Assembly (NCBI RefSeq): GCF_003594915.1 | Contig: NZ_QZCS01000001.1 | Span: 434,001 to 498,000, forward strand | DNA: 64,000 bases | DNA from: Enterobacter chuandaensis | Lineage (GTDB): Bacteria > Pseudomonadota > Gammaproteobacteria > Enterobacterales > Enterobacteriaceae | Reading direction: 5' to 3' | Part shown: one piece after another, positions 55,443 through 64,000 of the stretch | How positions within the stretch are numbered: the first letter of the stretch is position 1 | Layout: each line of letters starts with the position of its first letter | Made by a program: the position numbers and the translations under genes | The notes under the pieces: generated by a model | Told to the model about the DNA's origin: nothing | The model's input: only the letters and a program-made list of their open reading frames with translations | The model's database searches: none

Positions 55443-56633
55443 ATGTTTGAGAACATTACCGCCGCTCCTGCCGACCCTATTCTGGGCCTGGCCGATCTGT
55501 TTCGTGCCGACGACCGCCCTGGCAAAATCAACCTGGGTATTGGTGTATATAAAGATGAAACCGGCAAAACTCCGGTACTGACCAGCGTTAAGAAAGCTGA
55601 GCAGTATCTGCTGGAAAATGAAACCACCAAAAACTACCTCGGTATTGATGGTATCCCTGAATTTGGTCGCTGCACCCAGGAGCTGCTGTTCGGTAAAGGC
55701 AGCGCAATTGTGAGTGACAAACGTGCGCGCACGGCGCAGACCCCTGGCGGTACCGGTGCGCTGCGCGTGGCGGCGGATTTCCTTGCGAAAAACACCTCTG
55801 TTAAGCGCGTATGGGTGAGCAACCCAAGCTGGCCGAACCACAAGAGCGTCTTTAACTCTGCGGGTCTGGAAGTACGCGAATATGCTTACTACGATGCTGC
55901 AAACCACGCTCTGGACTTTGACGGCCTGCTGGCAAGCCTGAACGAAGCGCAGGCGGGTGACGTGGTGCTGTTCCACGGCTGCTGCCACAACCCGACAGGT
56001 ATCGATCCAACGCTTGAGCAGTGGGAACAGCTGGCGAAGCTCTCCGTAGAAAAAGGCTGGCTGCCGCTGTTTGACTTTGCTTACCAGGGCTTCGCCCGTG
56101 GTCTGGAAGAAGATTCCGAAGGCCTGCGCGCGTTCGCAGCCGTACATCAGGAACTGATCGTCGCTAGCTCCTACTCCAAGAACTTTGGCCTGTACAATGA
56201 GCGCGTAGGTGCCTGTACGCTGGTTGCGGCTAACGATGAAACTGTTGATCGTGCCTTCAGCCAGATGAAGTCCGTTATCCGCGCTAACTACTCTAACCCA
56301 CCGGCACACGGTGCGTCTGTTGTTGCAACCATTCTGAGCAACGATGCGCTGCGTGCTATCTGGGAACAAGAGCTGAACGATATGCGTCAGCGTATTCAGC
56401 GCATGCGCCTGCTGTTTGTGAACACCCTGGCTGAGAAAGGCGCTGACCGCGACTTCAGCTTCATCATCAAACAGAACGGCATGTTCTCATTCAGCGGCCT
56501 GACCAAAGAGCAGGTTCTGCGTCTGCGTGAAGAGTTTGGCGTATACGCCGTAGCCTCTGGTCGCGTAAACGTTGCAGGCATGACGCCTGACAACATGGCG
56601 CAACTGTGCGAAGCGATTGTCGCCGTCCTGTAA
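55443..56633 (+). CDS. aspC: Aspartate aminotransferase
   Basis: A 396-residue PLP enzyme, identical length to E. coli AspC. Schiff-base lysine in [14 protein letters not shown], substrate-binding arginine in SGRVN near the C-terminus. It interconverts aspartate and oxaloacetate with glutamate/2-oxoglutarate. ATG at 55443. Followed by a strong terminator. Confidence 0.97.
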   Translation: MFENITAAPADPILGLADLFRADDRPGKINLGIGVYKDETGKTPVLTSVKKAEQYLLENETTKNYLGIDGIPEFGRCTQELLFGKGSAIVSDKRARTAQTPGGTGALRVAADFLAKNTSVKRVWVSNPSWPNHKSVFNSAGLEVREYAYYDAANHALDFDGLLASLNEAQAGDVVLFHGCCHNPTGIDPTLEQWEQLAKLSVEKGWLPLFDFAYQGFARGLEEDSEGLRAFAAVHQELIVASSYSKNFGLYNERVGACTLVAANDETVDRAFSQMKSVIRANYSNPPAHGASVVATILSNDALRAIWEQELNDMRQRIQRMRLLFVNTLAEKGADRDFSFIIKQNGMFSFSGLTKEQVLRLREEFGVYAVASGRVNVAGMTPDNMAQLCEAIVAVL

Positions 56634-56648
56634 TTTGCGCCCACAAAA

Positions 56649-56675
56649 AAGCCTGCGTTAAGCAGGCTTTTTTTA
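56649..56675. terminator. aspC / gloC bidirectional terminator
   Basis: Stem AAGCCTGC/GCAGGCTT with GTTAA loop, A-run before and T-run after, between convergent aspC and gloC. Confidence 0.87.
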
Positions 56676-56681
56676 TGCTGG

Positions 56682-57329
56682 TTACCAGACAGGCATCTCA
56701 TCCTGAAGGAACGGGTTATGGAGCCGTTCATAGCCCAGCGTCGACATTGGACCGTGTCCAGGGATAAACGTCACGTCATCACCCAGCGGCAATAACTTCT
56801 GTTTGATCGACTGAATCAGCTGCCCGTGATCGCCGCGTGGAAAATCGCTGCGTCCCACGCCACCTTTGAAAATCACATCGCCGGAAATCAGCAGACGGGA
56901 CTGGTCATCAAAGAAGACGATATGGCCTGGCGTATGCCCAGGACAATGCAACACCTGTAAAGTCACATTCCCTACGTTAACGCGCTCTCCTTCGTTCAAC
57001 CAGCGATCGGGCGTCAAAGGCAGACACTCATCAAGGCCAAACATGCGGCTTTGGGCGGGTAACCCCTGCAGCCAGAACTCATCTTCTTTTTCCGGGCCGA
57101 TAATCGGCACACCGTAGTGTTTAGCCAGTTCAGCCGCTGCGCCTACATGGTCGAGGTGACCATGCGTCAGTAAAATCTGCATCAGCGTCACGCCGCTGTC
57201 GGCAACGTCCTGCTTGATTTTCTCAGCGTCACCGCCGGGATCGACAAGCGCGGCCAGTTTGGTTTGCTCGCACCAGATTAATGAACAGTTCTGGGAGAAC
57301 GCGGTAACCGGAATAATACGATAGTTCAT
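56682..57329 (-). CDS. gloC: Type II glyoxalase-like hydrolase GloC (YcbL)
   Basis: A 215-residue metallo-beta-lactamase fold protein: metal motif THGHLDH (55-61), [11 protein letters not shown] and ISGDVIF. It hydrolyses S-lactoylglutathione in methylglyoxal detoxification. It lies 20 nt after mepK on the same strand. The link to mgsA in the same window is functional, not operonic. Confidence 0.93.
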   Translation of the reverse strand: MNYRIIPVTAFSQNCSLIWCEQTKLAALVDPGGDAEKIKQDVADSGVTLMQILLTHGHLDHVGAAAELAKHYGVPIIGPEKEDEFWLQGLPAQSRMFGLDECLPLTPDRWLNEGERVNVGNVTLQVLHCPGHTPGHIVFFDDQSRLLISGDVIFKGGVGRSDFPRGDHGQLIQSIKQKLLPLGDDVTFIPGHGPMSTLGYERLHNPFLQDEMPVW

Positions 57330-57349
57330 ACTGCTCCTGTGTTTCGTTA

Positions 57350-57901
57350 TTACCAGTGCCGAACCGGCCCGGTATCAATATGCACAAAGTTGCTGCTGGG
57401 GTAGTATCCTACACCACCTGCGCGCATAGATAACGCGGCTTTGCGAATATTGGCTAACGAAACGCCTTCAATATGGAAATCCATTGCCTGTCCCTTCGTG
57501 TGGTAGCTTTTTTTCGCTACACCACGGCTATGGGCGCGCAGTTCATTATTGGTATCAATTGAGCGATAACCAGAAATAAGCTGCACCGGCCTGCTGGTGC
57601 CCAGCAGGCCCTGAAGGCGGAAAAGCTGATCAAACAGTCCTGGGTCGATGGCTTTTACTTTATTCGCGCGGAAATCACGGAAAAAATGGTTGAGTCTTGC
57701 TAATTCATCCTGAATATAGCCTCTGCCATCGAAAAACTCCGCTTTTAGCGACTCACCAGTGTGAAGATTGCTGAGCGTTAAAACGCGCGGACGAGGTGTC
57801 GAGAGGGTGGCAAATGCTGGCGTCGGCAGGATGGCCGCTGCGCCGAGCGCAACACCACCTAACGCCAGCAGTTTGCGGCGATTAGCGTCAAATTTGTCCA
57901 T
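57350..57901 (-). CDS. mepK: Peptidoglycan endopeptidase MepK (YcbK)
   Basis: A 183-residue protein with a Tat signal peptide (R8-R9 in [10 protein letters not shown], then a hydrophobic stretch ending near AFA) and an M15-like (DUF882) peptidase domain with metal ligands in [12 protein letters not shown] and FVHIDTG. MepK cleaves 3-3 cross-links, the bonds made by LdtD, whose gene lies directly upstream. Exported folded through Tat. Confidence 0.93.
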   Translation of the reverse strand: MDKFDANRRKLLALGGVALGAAAILPTPAFATLSTPRPRVLTLSNLHTGESLKAEFFDGRGYIQDELARLNHFFRDFRANKVKAIDPGLFDQLFRLQGLLGTSRPVQLISGYRSIDTNNELRAHSRGVAKKSYHTKGQAMDFHIEGVSLANIRKAALSMRAGGVGYYPSSNFVHIDTGPVRHW

Positions 57902-58076
57902 GATAATCAGGTCTACAGGTCAATGAAATCGTAAATATGCTTAGCGCACGAAGGGCACCTTAACTGGCAAAACAGGGTACGTCAAGGCGCCCAACCCCAG
58001 TGAATACGCGGCTTACAGCGATATTGCCCCAGATTCACCCTAACTTACGACAACCATTTTTCCCGAACTGCTTCAT

Positions 58077-59900
58077 TTACCTGATTAATTGTTCCGCTTT
58101 TGGCAAAATTTGTGCGCCGGATCGCGCGGTGAGATCATAATTGTAAATATCTGTACGATACTGAGTCCGCCCGTCTTCCCCCACAAACGCCGTCAGATAA
58201 TAAAGATTGACCGGAATATTGTGTCGGATATTGACGTAGCGCGTATCCCCCTGCTTCAGGGCGTCAGAAATACGCGTATCGTTCCAGCCCGCATCCTGCA
58301 GCAGCATGTTGGCCAGCTCCGAGGCTTTATTCACGCGCACGCAGCCAGAACTCAGTGCCCGGGTATCCTTCTGGAACAGATTGTGGTTCGGCGTATCGTG
58401 CAGATAAATCGCATCTGAACTTGGCATGTTGAATTTGTAACGCCCCAGCGAGTTGTGCGCTCCGGGAGCCTGCTGGAAGCGGAACGGAAGATTGGAAGCC
58501 GTGATCGTCGACCAGTCGACCATATACGGATCGATCGCCTCTTTACTGTTCCAGCCGCGCATCACCGTATAGCCATGACGTTCCAGATAACCCGGATCGT
58601 TCCAGACCTTAGGCAAAATGTCCTTCCGCGCCAGCGTCGGCGGCACGTTCCACGGCGGGTTAACCACCACGTTATTTAACGCGCTGCTCATCATCGGCGT
58701 TTTACGATCCGGACGCCCGACAATCACGCGCGAGGCCAGTTTTTCACTGCCGTCCTGATAATAAACCAGAGAATAGGCCGGGATATTAACCATTATGCCG
58801 GTGGACAGCGTGCCCGGCAGCAAACGCAAACGCTGAATATTAAGCGCCAGCACCCCTGCCCGCTGCGCAGGCGATACATTAAGCCAGTCACGCGTTGACG
58901 GTCCAATAACGCCATCGGCTCCCAGCCCCTGAGCGGCCTGGAACTGCTTAACCGCGGCGACCAGCTCGCGATCGTAAGCCTCGGGTTTATTACTCAGGGT
59001 AGTGGCCTTGTTCTCTTTCACGGGCGCTGACGGGCTGACCACCACGCTTTGCGGATCGTCGCCAGGCAGAGCAATCTTCGGCCCGCCATCCAGAATACCG
59101 GAGCGTTTCAGGATCTCGCGCAGGGCAGGCACATCGCTGCTCCACTGTCCAGGACGCAGCGTCACGGTCCCCCGCATTTGCGGCCATGGACGCGAGTCCC
59201 CCACCAGCGCGAGGAGCGACTGGTGCATGGTGGCATACTGTGGATGCGCCGGCGCGAGGCTGGCAATGAAGCGCGGCAGGTCGCCGTTATCCAGGGCTAA
59301 TTGCCACTGGTTAATCACCGACAGGGCTGGCGTCGCCAGCTTATACGGCTTATCGCTGTACAGCCAGCGGTTGCCATTGACCGGAATACCCGCCACAAAC
59401 TGCAGGTAACCCATCATGGCATCGGAAAGGACCACGTCCCGCGCCTGGCCAGTGACGGCAGGATCGGTTAACAGCTCAACCCACTTTGTAAACTGCGGCT
59501 GAAATCCCGCAATCGCCACTTCCGCCAGCTGTTGCTGGAAGGCGCGTACGGCATCGCGGTTTTCCCACATGGGTTTCATATCACGGGCAGCATAGAGCAG
59601 CGTGAGCTGATTGATATAGGCAGGCGTGTAGCCTGATGGCAGCCCTGACTGCAGCTGTTGAGCGATCGATTCCGCATCGATGCCTTCCGGCAGCGGCTTA
59701 ATCCCGGCCATGATGGCCGTCGCCGGAGATTGCTCCAGCGGCTGGGACAGCGACGTTGGCTGCGCGCCTGTCGTTGCAGAGCTGTCAGTCGGCACAATTT
59801 CAGGCTCGTCGGCCTGGGCGGTTAACAGTGGAGCAAACATTACTGTCAGGCATAAACTTAGCGCGGACAGCTGACGACCACATTTTTTCTTAAGCAACAT
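58077..59900 (-). CDS. ldtD: L,D-transpeptidase LdtD (YcbB)
   Basis: A 607-residue precursor, 8 shorter than E. coli. Signal peptide about 1-30 (AQA), an N-terminal scaffold, a peptidoglycan-binding domain ([16 protein letters not shown]) and the YkuD catalytic domain with His in HDTPNH and nucleophile Cys520 in SSGCVRV. It forms 3-3 cross-links between meso-diaminopimelate residues and can bypass beta-lactams. Pairs functionally with mepK. Confidence 0.96.
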   Translation of the reverse strand: MLLKKKCGRQLSALSLCLTVMFAPLLTAQADEPEIVPTDSSATTGAQPTSLSQPLEQSPATAIMAGIKPLPEGIDAESIAQQLQSGLPSGYTPAYINQLTLLYAARDMKPMWENRDAVRAFQQQLAEVAIAGFQPQFTKWVELLTDPAVTGQARDVVLSDAMMGYLQFVAGIPVNGNRWLYSDKPYKLATPALSVINQWQLALDNGDLPRFIASLAPAHPQYATMHQSLLALVGDSRPWPQMRGTVTLRPGQWSSDVPALREILKRSGILDGGPKIALPGDDPQSVVVSPSAPVKENKATTLSNKPEAYDRELVAAVKQFQAAQGLGADGVIGPSTRDWLNVSPAQRAGVLALNIQRLRLLPGTLSTGIMVNIPAYSLVYYQDGSEKLASRVIVGRPDRKTPMMSSALNNVVVNPPWNVPPTLARKDILPKVWNDPGYLERHGYTVMRGWNSKEAIDPYMVDWSTITASNLPFRFQQAPGAHNSLGRYKFNMPSSDAIYLHDTPNHNLFQKDTRALSSGCVRVNKASELANMLLQDAGWNDTRISDALKQGDTRYVNIRHNIPVNLYYLTAFVGEDGRTQYRTDIYNYDLTARSGAQILPKAEQLIR

Positions 59901-60038
59901 CCCTTGCCCCCTGTTTTCACGACATGCCCATCACGTTGGGGCTTTCTTTCATTATAGGTAGACGGCTACTCTGTTGCCTTACCTTATGTAAAGAAGTTTA
60001 AAGATAACGCAGCCCTAAGCACAAGTTAAGTTTAAAAA

Positions 60039-60060
60039 AAGCGGCGCCAGTGCGCCGCTT
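60039..60060 (-). terminator. mukB terminator
   Basis: Stem AAGCGGCGC/GCGCCGCTT with a CAGT loop. On the minus strand the hairpin runs into a seven-T tract, 16 nt after the mukB stop. Confidence 0.87.
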
Positions 60061-60065
60061 CGGGT

Positions 60066-60093
60066 CAGCAGACGCTTCAGGAAGCGTCTGCTG
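60066..60093. repeat. 13-bp perfect palindrome spanning the mukB stop
   Basis: CAGCAGACGCTTC and GAAGCGTCTGCTG are separated by 2 nt and enclose the mukB TGA (60077-60079). It lies next to the terminator hairpin, giving two stacked hairpins at the mRNA end. Confidence 0.75.
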
Positions 60094-63000
60094 TGGTTTC
60101 CGGCAATGACTCCGGCGGCTGCGGCGCGAAACCACGCAGACCTACAACATGAACGTGCTCGCTGTTCTGGAAGACTTTACGCACCAGCTTATAGGTGGTC
60201 CCTTTTTCAGGGCTGATGTTTTCCGGCGCCGCGATGATGAGCTGCATATCGAGACGATCGCAAAGCTCGAACAGCGTGGCAATCGAGCGGGCATCAAGAC
60301 GCGCTGCTTCATCGAGGAACAGCAGTCGACATGGGGAGATGTCTTTGCCGCGCAGACGACGCGCTTCATCTTCCCAGCTCTGGACCACCATCACCAGAAT
60401 CGACATCCCGGTACCAATCGCTTCACCGGTCGAGAGCGCCCCGGATTCCGCACGCAGCCAGCCGTCAGAACCACGGTTAACCTCAACTTCCATTTCCAGG
60501 TAGTTACGGTAGTCCAGAAGCTCTTCACCGATGGTTTGCGGCGTACGCTGGCCCATATCAATCTGCGGGTTCAGGCGCTGATACAGCTTCGCCAGCGCTT
60601 CGGAGAAGGTCAGACGGTTGCTGTTGAACAGATCCTGGTGCTGTTCGTGCTGCTCAGACAATACGTCCAGCAGCGTAGCATGGGCCTCACGCACGTTGAC
60701 GTTAAGACGCACGCTGTTCACCTGGCCAAACGACACGCTCTGCAGCCCCTGGTTCAGCTGGCGGATACGGTTCTGCTCGCGCTGAATGGTTTTGCGAATG
60801 ATGTTCGCCACACTGCGGGAGCTGATAGCCAGCTTCTGCTCGCGGGAGGTCAGCTCTTCCGTCAGGCGGCCCAGCTCGATTTCCATCTGTTCGATGGCTT
60901 CAACCGGATCGTCGGTACGAATGATGTCCTGACGGATACGCTCGCGCAGGTGCTGGTAAACGGCCACGAAGAACTGAATTTTACGTTCAGGACGCTTCGG
61001 ATCCTCTGACATGCGCAATACATCGCGCAGGTGTTCGTTATCCGCCACCGCCAGACGTAGCGCACCCAGCGCCTTATCCGACATGGAACGCAGCTCATCG
61101 GCAGAGAGGTACGCCAGCTCGCGGCGGTGCAGGCGACGCTCAACGTTGTTGTCTTTCACCATGCGCATTACGGCGCACCAGCCCGCTTTCGCCGTCACGA
61201 CCTGCTCGCGCATTTCATGATAGTCGCGTTCCAGCTTGCGCAGGCGACGGGTCAGGTTATCCATTTCCGCTTCGCAGAAGGTGAGCGCTTTTTCCAGCTG
61301 ATTACGACGCGCACGGTTATTGCTGAGCTGGCTATGCAGCTCATCACGACGAATGCGCGCGCGCTCTTCCGCCCCGCTGTCGGCACGGACGCCAATGTCC
61401 TGTAGCTCTTTCTGCAGGTCGTTTAAGAGCTCTTTCTTGGTGTCGAAGGAGCTTTTCAGCGAGGCCAGCACCTGATTGTACTGGTTCAGCTGAGCCGAGT
61501 GGCTGCGCATTGCTTCGCGGGCGCGGGTACGTTCCGTTTCCGCCTGCTCAAGGCGCTGACGCAATTTTTCATTCAGGTCGCTGTTACCGCTCAGCATTTC
61601 AGCCGAATCGGAGTAGCCGAAGTGCGCACGACGCTGCACTACTTCCGTCAGGGCAAACGCCTGCTGACGCGCTTCGCGCTGCACCTGCTGTGACCAGGCA
61701 TAATCTTCTTTTAACTGCTCGAACTGTTCCGGGTCGCTCTGCAGTACAGACACGACGGGCTCCAGCTTCGCCAGCTGGTTGCCGTGCTGCTGCACGAAAC
61801 GCGCGGCTTCCTGGGCTTCATCCAGACGTTCCTGAATCTCATCCACGCGGTCGGCCAGCGTGTCATCCGCCAGCAGGTTCAGGCGCGGCAGGATGCGGTT
61901 AAGGGCAGCGACGCCCTCTTTCGCCTGTTCAAACTGGACGCGGCTCTGCTGGTTGTCACTTTCATGGCTTGCAATGGCACGTTCCAGCTCGCCACGGCGG
62001 GTATTGAGCTTGCGGATTTCCGCTTCCGGGTCGGCTTCAAACGCCACGCCCAGATGGCTGCCGATAAAGCGGCTGAACGCCTGGTGCAGACGCTGGGTTT
62101 TCTGTACGTCAAACGAAAGGGTGGCAAAACGTTCAGACAGCGTTTCACGCTCGGCGTGCAGGCTTTCGATGCGGCTTTCGCGCGCGGCGCGGCCAAACAG
62201 CGGCAGCTCCGGGAAGCGGGAGTAACGCCACTGGCGATCGGCGATTTTCACCACCACCGCTTTTTCCAGCTCGTCAACGCTGAAGACGCTGTCATCGAAC
62301 GAGTGCGGATCCCCTTCGATCAGATAGAGATCTTCCGGACAATCTTCCAGTCCTGCGAGCTGCTCAGAAATCAGCGACAGATCCGGCACCACAATTGCGT
62401 TGCGGGATGGACCATACAGCGCGGAGAAGTATGGTGCATCATCAAGGCCGACGTCGTCGTAAATCTCTGACAGCAGCACGCCGCCAAAACGCTCGGCTAA
62501 GGCATTCAGACGCGGATCTTCTGACCCGCCCGGCTGGCTTAAGCGCTCGATTTCTTCATCGACGTCGCGCTTGCGGGCGCCCACTTCATCACGCTCAACA
62601 ATCGCTTCGCGTTCGCGCTCCAGCAGCTGCTGCAGGTATTCGGTCACTTCCTGGCTGGACTCGAACTGCTCGCCGCACTGTTCGCTGAGCTGGTTCAGGC
62701 TGCTTTGCGCTGCCAGCCAGACCGGCGCACGCTGCAGGAGTGCCTTCGAACGGGACTGAAGCTGCTCCAGCTCCTGACGCAGCGTCATACGCTGCTCGCT
62801 GGCGTTTGATACGGTATCGGAAAGGGCCGCAATACGCGCTTCCAGCTCCTGATGCAGCGCCTCAAGTTCGTCGAAATCGTAATTTTTACCCTGACGCTTG
62901 CAGAACTCGGCCAGCAGACGCTCGGCTTCCTGCTGCTCGCGCAGACGCTGTTCCAGCTCGTTCAGACGCATACGCAGCGGCTGCACCTGCTCGGCCAGAT

Positions 63001-64000
63001 GGCGCTGGTTGACGCCGTCGCGCAGCAGTTCACGGGCAACATCCCAGGCTTCGTTACGCGCCAGCGGGCCATTAATGGCAACCACCAGTTGATAAGCCTG
63101 CTCAAACTGGCTGTGCGCCGTTTGCGCGACGCTCATTTTCTGTTCAAGCGAGAGCAGTTTCTCGGTAGCTTCCTGCTCTTTGGCCTGGAAGGTATCCAGC
63201 CATTCGTCGGCGCTGTCCGGCGTCAGGTCTGGCAGATGGCACAGCTCTTTTGCACGCTGTAGCGCCTGCAGCGCCTGGTTGTACTGGATCGCACGCGTCT
63301 GCTGCACGTCCAGCGCCTGCTGGTAATCGGCAAGCTGGCTTTTCAGCTCGTCCACTTCCAGCTCGGCGGCTTCGGCGCGGGCTTCGTTCTCTTCCTGCAT
63401 CTCGGCGGCTTCGGCCACCACTTCATTTTGCTCTTCGAGACGAATCTGCAGCTCATCGAGATCCGCTTCGTAGCGTTCGATCTTTTCCTGCTGGCGTAGC
63501 GCGGTCTGCACCAGGTTCAGGTGATCGCTGGCAGCCTGGTAATCGGCTTCCAGATCGCCTTCGGCACCGTTGTGTTCGCCCAGCTCGCGCGCCATCTCGA
63601 CGTGCTTATACTGCTCGGCCACCAGCTGTTTACGGGAGGTAAACAGCTCGCGGCGGTATTCTAATGCCTGATCGAGATGAACGCGGCGCTCGTTGGCGTG
63701 ACGCATGTAGTCCGCCGCCACGTAGTTGGTGGCTTCGCTGATCAGGTGTTTAAACAGGTCGCGGTCAGACTGGGTAACGCGAATCGCTTCCAGCGTCATG
63801 CGGTTTTCACGCAGCGCCGCTTCCATGTCCTGGAAGGCCTTACGCACGCCGCTGTTTTCCGGCAGCAGGTAGTCGCGCAGGGAACGGGTAATGGCGCTGG
63901 AGATACCGCCGTACAGGGACGCTTCGATCAGTCGGTAGTATTTACTACGGTCTGATGCCGTGCGCAGACGACGCGCCACCACGCCCAGATCGAACATCAG
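60077..64000 (-). CDS. mukB: Chromosome partition protein MukB (5' partial)
   Basis: The frame stays open to the window edge; 1308 of about 1486 residues are visible. The N-terminal ATPase head with Walker A lies outside. Visible parts: long coiled coils, the hinge (about residues 480-590 of the fragment, [25 protein letters not shown]), and the C-terminal head with ABC signature [11 protein letters not shown] and Walker [12 protein letters not shown]. MukB is the SMC-like subunit of the MukBEF condensin; its hinge binds topoisomerase IV. The C-terminal tail [12 protein letters not shown] is short compared with E. coli. Confidence 0.97.
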   Translation of the reverse strand: MMFDLGVVARRLRTASDRSKYYRLIEASLYGGISSAITRSLRDYLLPENSGVRKAFQDMEAALRENRMTLEAIRVTQSDRDLFKHLISEATNYVAADYMRHANERRVHLDQALEYRRELFTSRKQLVAEQYKHVEMARELGEHNGAEGDLEADYQAASDHLNLVQTALRQQEKIERYEADLDELQIRLEEQNEVVAEAAEMQEENEARAEAAELEVDELKSQLADYQQALDVQQTRAIQYNQALQALQRAKELCHLPDLTPDSADEWLDTFQAKEQEATEKLLSLEQKMSVAQTAHSQFEQAYQLVVAINGPLARNEAWDVARELLRDGVNQRHLAEQVQPLRMRLNELEQRLREQQEAERLLAEFCKRQGKNYDFDELEALHQELEARIAALSDTVSNASEQRMTLRQELEQLQSRSKALLQRAPVWLAAQSSLNQLSEQCGEQFESSQEVTEYLQQLLEREREAIVERDEVGARKRDVDEEIERLSQPGGSEDPRLNALAERFGGVLLSEIYDDVGLDDAPYFSALYGPSRNAIVVPDLSLISEQLAGLEDCPEDLYLIEGDPHSFDDSVFSVDELEKAVVVKIADRQWRYSRFPELPLFGRAARESRIESLHAERETLSERFATLSFDVQKTQRLHQAFSRFIGSHLGVAFEADPEAEIRKLNTRRGELERAIASHESDNQQSRVQFEQAKEGVAALNRILPRLNLLADDTLADRVDEIQERLDEAQEAARFVQQHGNQLAKLEPVVSVLQSDPEQFEQLKEDYAWSQQVQREARQQAFALTEVVQRRAHFGYSDSAEMLSGNSDLNEKLRQRLEQAETERTRAREAMRSHSAQLNQYNQVLASLKSSFDTKKELLNDLQKELQDIGVRADSGAEERARIRRDELHSQLSNNRARRNQLEKALTFCEAEMDNLTRRLRKLERDYHEMREQVVTAKAGWCAVMRMVKDNNVERRLHRRELAYLSADELRSMSDKALGALRLAVADNEHLRDVLRMSEDPKRPERKIQFFVAVYQHLRERIRQDIIRTDDPVEAIEQMEIELGRLTEELTSREQKLAISSRSVANIIRKTIQREQNRIRQLNQGLQSVSFGQVNSVRLNVNVREAHATLLDVLSEQHEQHQDLFNSNRLTFSEALAKLYQRLNPQIDMGQRTPQTIGEELLDYRNYLEMEVEVNRGSDGWLRAESGALSTGEAIGTGMSILVMVVQSWEDEARRLRGKDISPCRLLFLDEAARLDARSIATLFELCDRLDMQLIIAAPENISPEKGTTYKLVRKVFQNSEHVHVVGLRGFAPQPPESLPETTADAS

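Noticed and set aside
54287-55630. 447-codon open frame antisense to ompF and aspC
   Set aside because: It is the mirror of strongly biased codons in two highly expressed genes; no ribosome-binding site, no family motif, and it crosses a terminator.
55425-56369. 314-codon open frame antisense to aspC
   Set aside because: Shadow frame with no start signal and no recognisable domain.

Overview
The window reads as a chromosomal segment of an Enterobacteriaceae member, most likely Enterobacter (E. cloacae complex) or a close relative. Most genes are near-identical in length and order to the Escherichia coli 21-22 min region, read in reverse: serT, yccA, tusE, yccX, rlmI, hspQ, yccU, yccT, mgsA, helD, yccF, yccS, sxy, sulA, ompA, matP, ycbZ, fabA, rmf, pqiCBA, uup, rlmL, ycbX, zapC, pyrD, ssuEADCB, pepN, pncB, asnS, ompF, aspC, gloC, mepK, ldtD, mukB. 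The genus is an inference from protein flavour (OmpA and OmpF loops, fimbrial content). No transposase, integrase, prophage gene or CRISPR array is visible.

Accessory blocks sit in this backbone. (1) Positions 1-3846 hold a five-gene dlt-like operon, dltD(partial)-dltX-dltB-dltA-dltC, in a Gram-negative genome. It includes a 39-residue DltX-like microprotein ending in an F-x-Y-x-x-F motif. DltA and DltB each differ from the Gram-positive pattern at a hallmark active-site position, so the transferred group and the acceptor are open questions. (2) Positions 4060-5916 hold an alpha/beta hydrolase, an orphan TopAI (YjhX) toxin with a leader region, and a GNAT acetyltransferase, all on the 3' side of tRNA-Ser(UGA). 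(3) Positions 6182-7810 hold an extra OppA/MppA-type peptide-binding protein between serT and yccA. (4) Positions 8795-16173 hold a ToxR-like regulator with a FidL-like partner, divergent from a complete class 5 (alpha) chaperone-usher fimbrial operon that ends with a LuxR-like regulator; the block separates yccA from tusE. (5) Positions 16862-18218 hold a PEBP-family periplasmic protein and an AraC regulator between yccX and rlmI.

The core genes cover translation and RNA modification (rlmI, rlmL, asnS, rmf, tusE), envelope integrity and peptidoglycan (pqiABC, ompA, ompF, ldtD, mepK), chromosome organisation and division (matP, zapC, sulA, mukB), lipid and nucleotide synthesis (fabA, pyrD), NAD salvage (pncB), sulfonate-sulfur acquisition (ssuEADCB), aspartate metabolism (aspC), proteolysis (pepN, ycbZ, hspQ) and methylglyoxal metabolism (mgsA, gloC).

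Regulatory sites legible in the DNA include the LexA box of sulA, FadR and FabR operators at fabA, a NadR operator at pncB, a PurR-like box and leader hairpin at pyrD, OmpR boxes and leader at ompF, the long ompA leader, the serT promoter, one REP element and about a dozen intrinsic terminators. All function calls rest on remembered family sequences and motifs; no database search was run.
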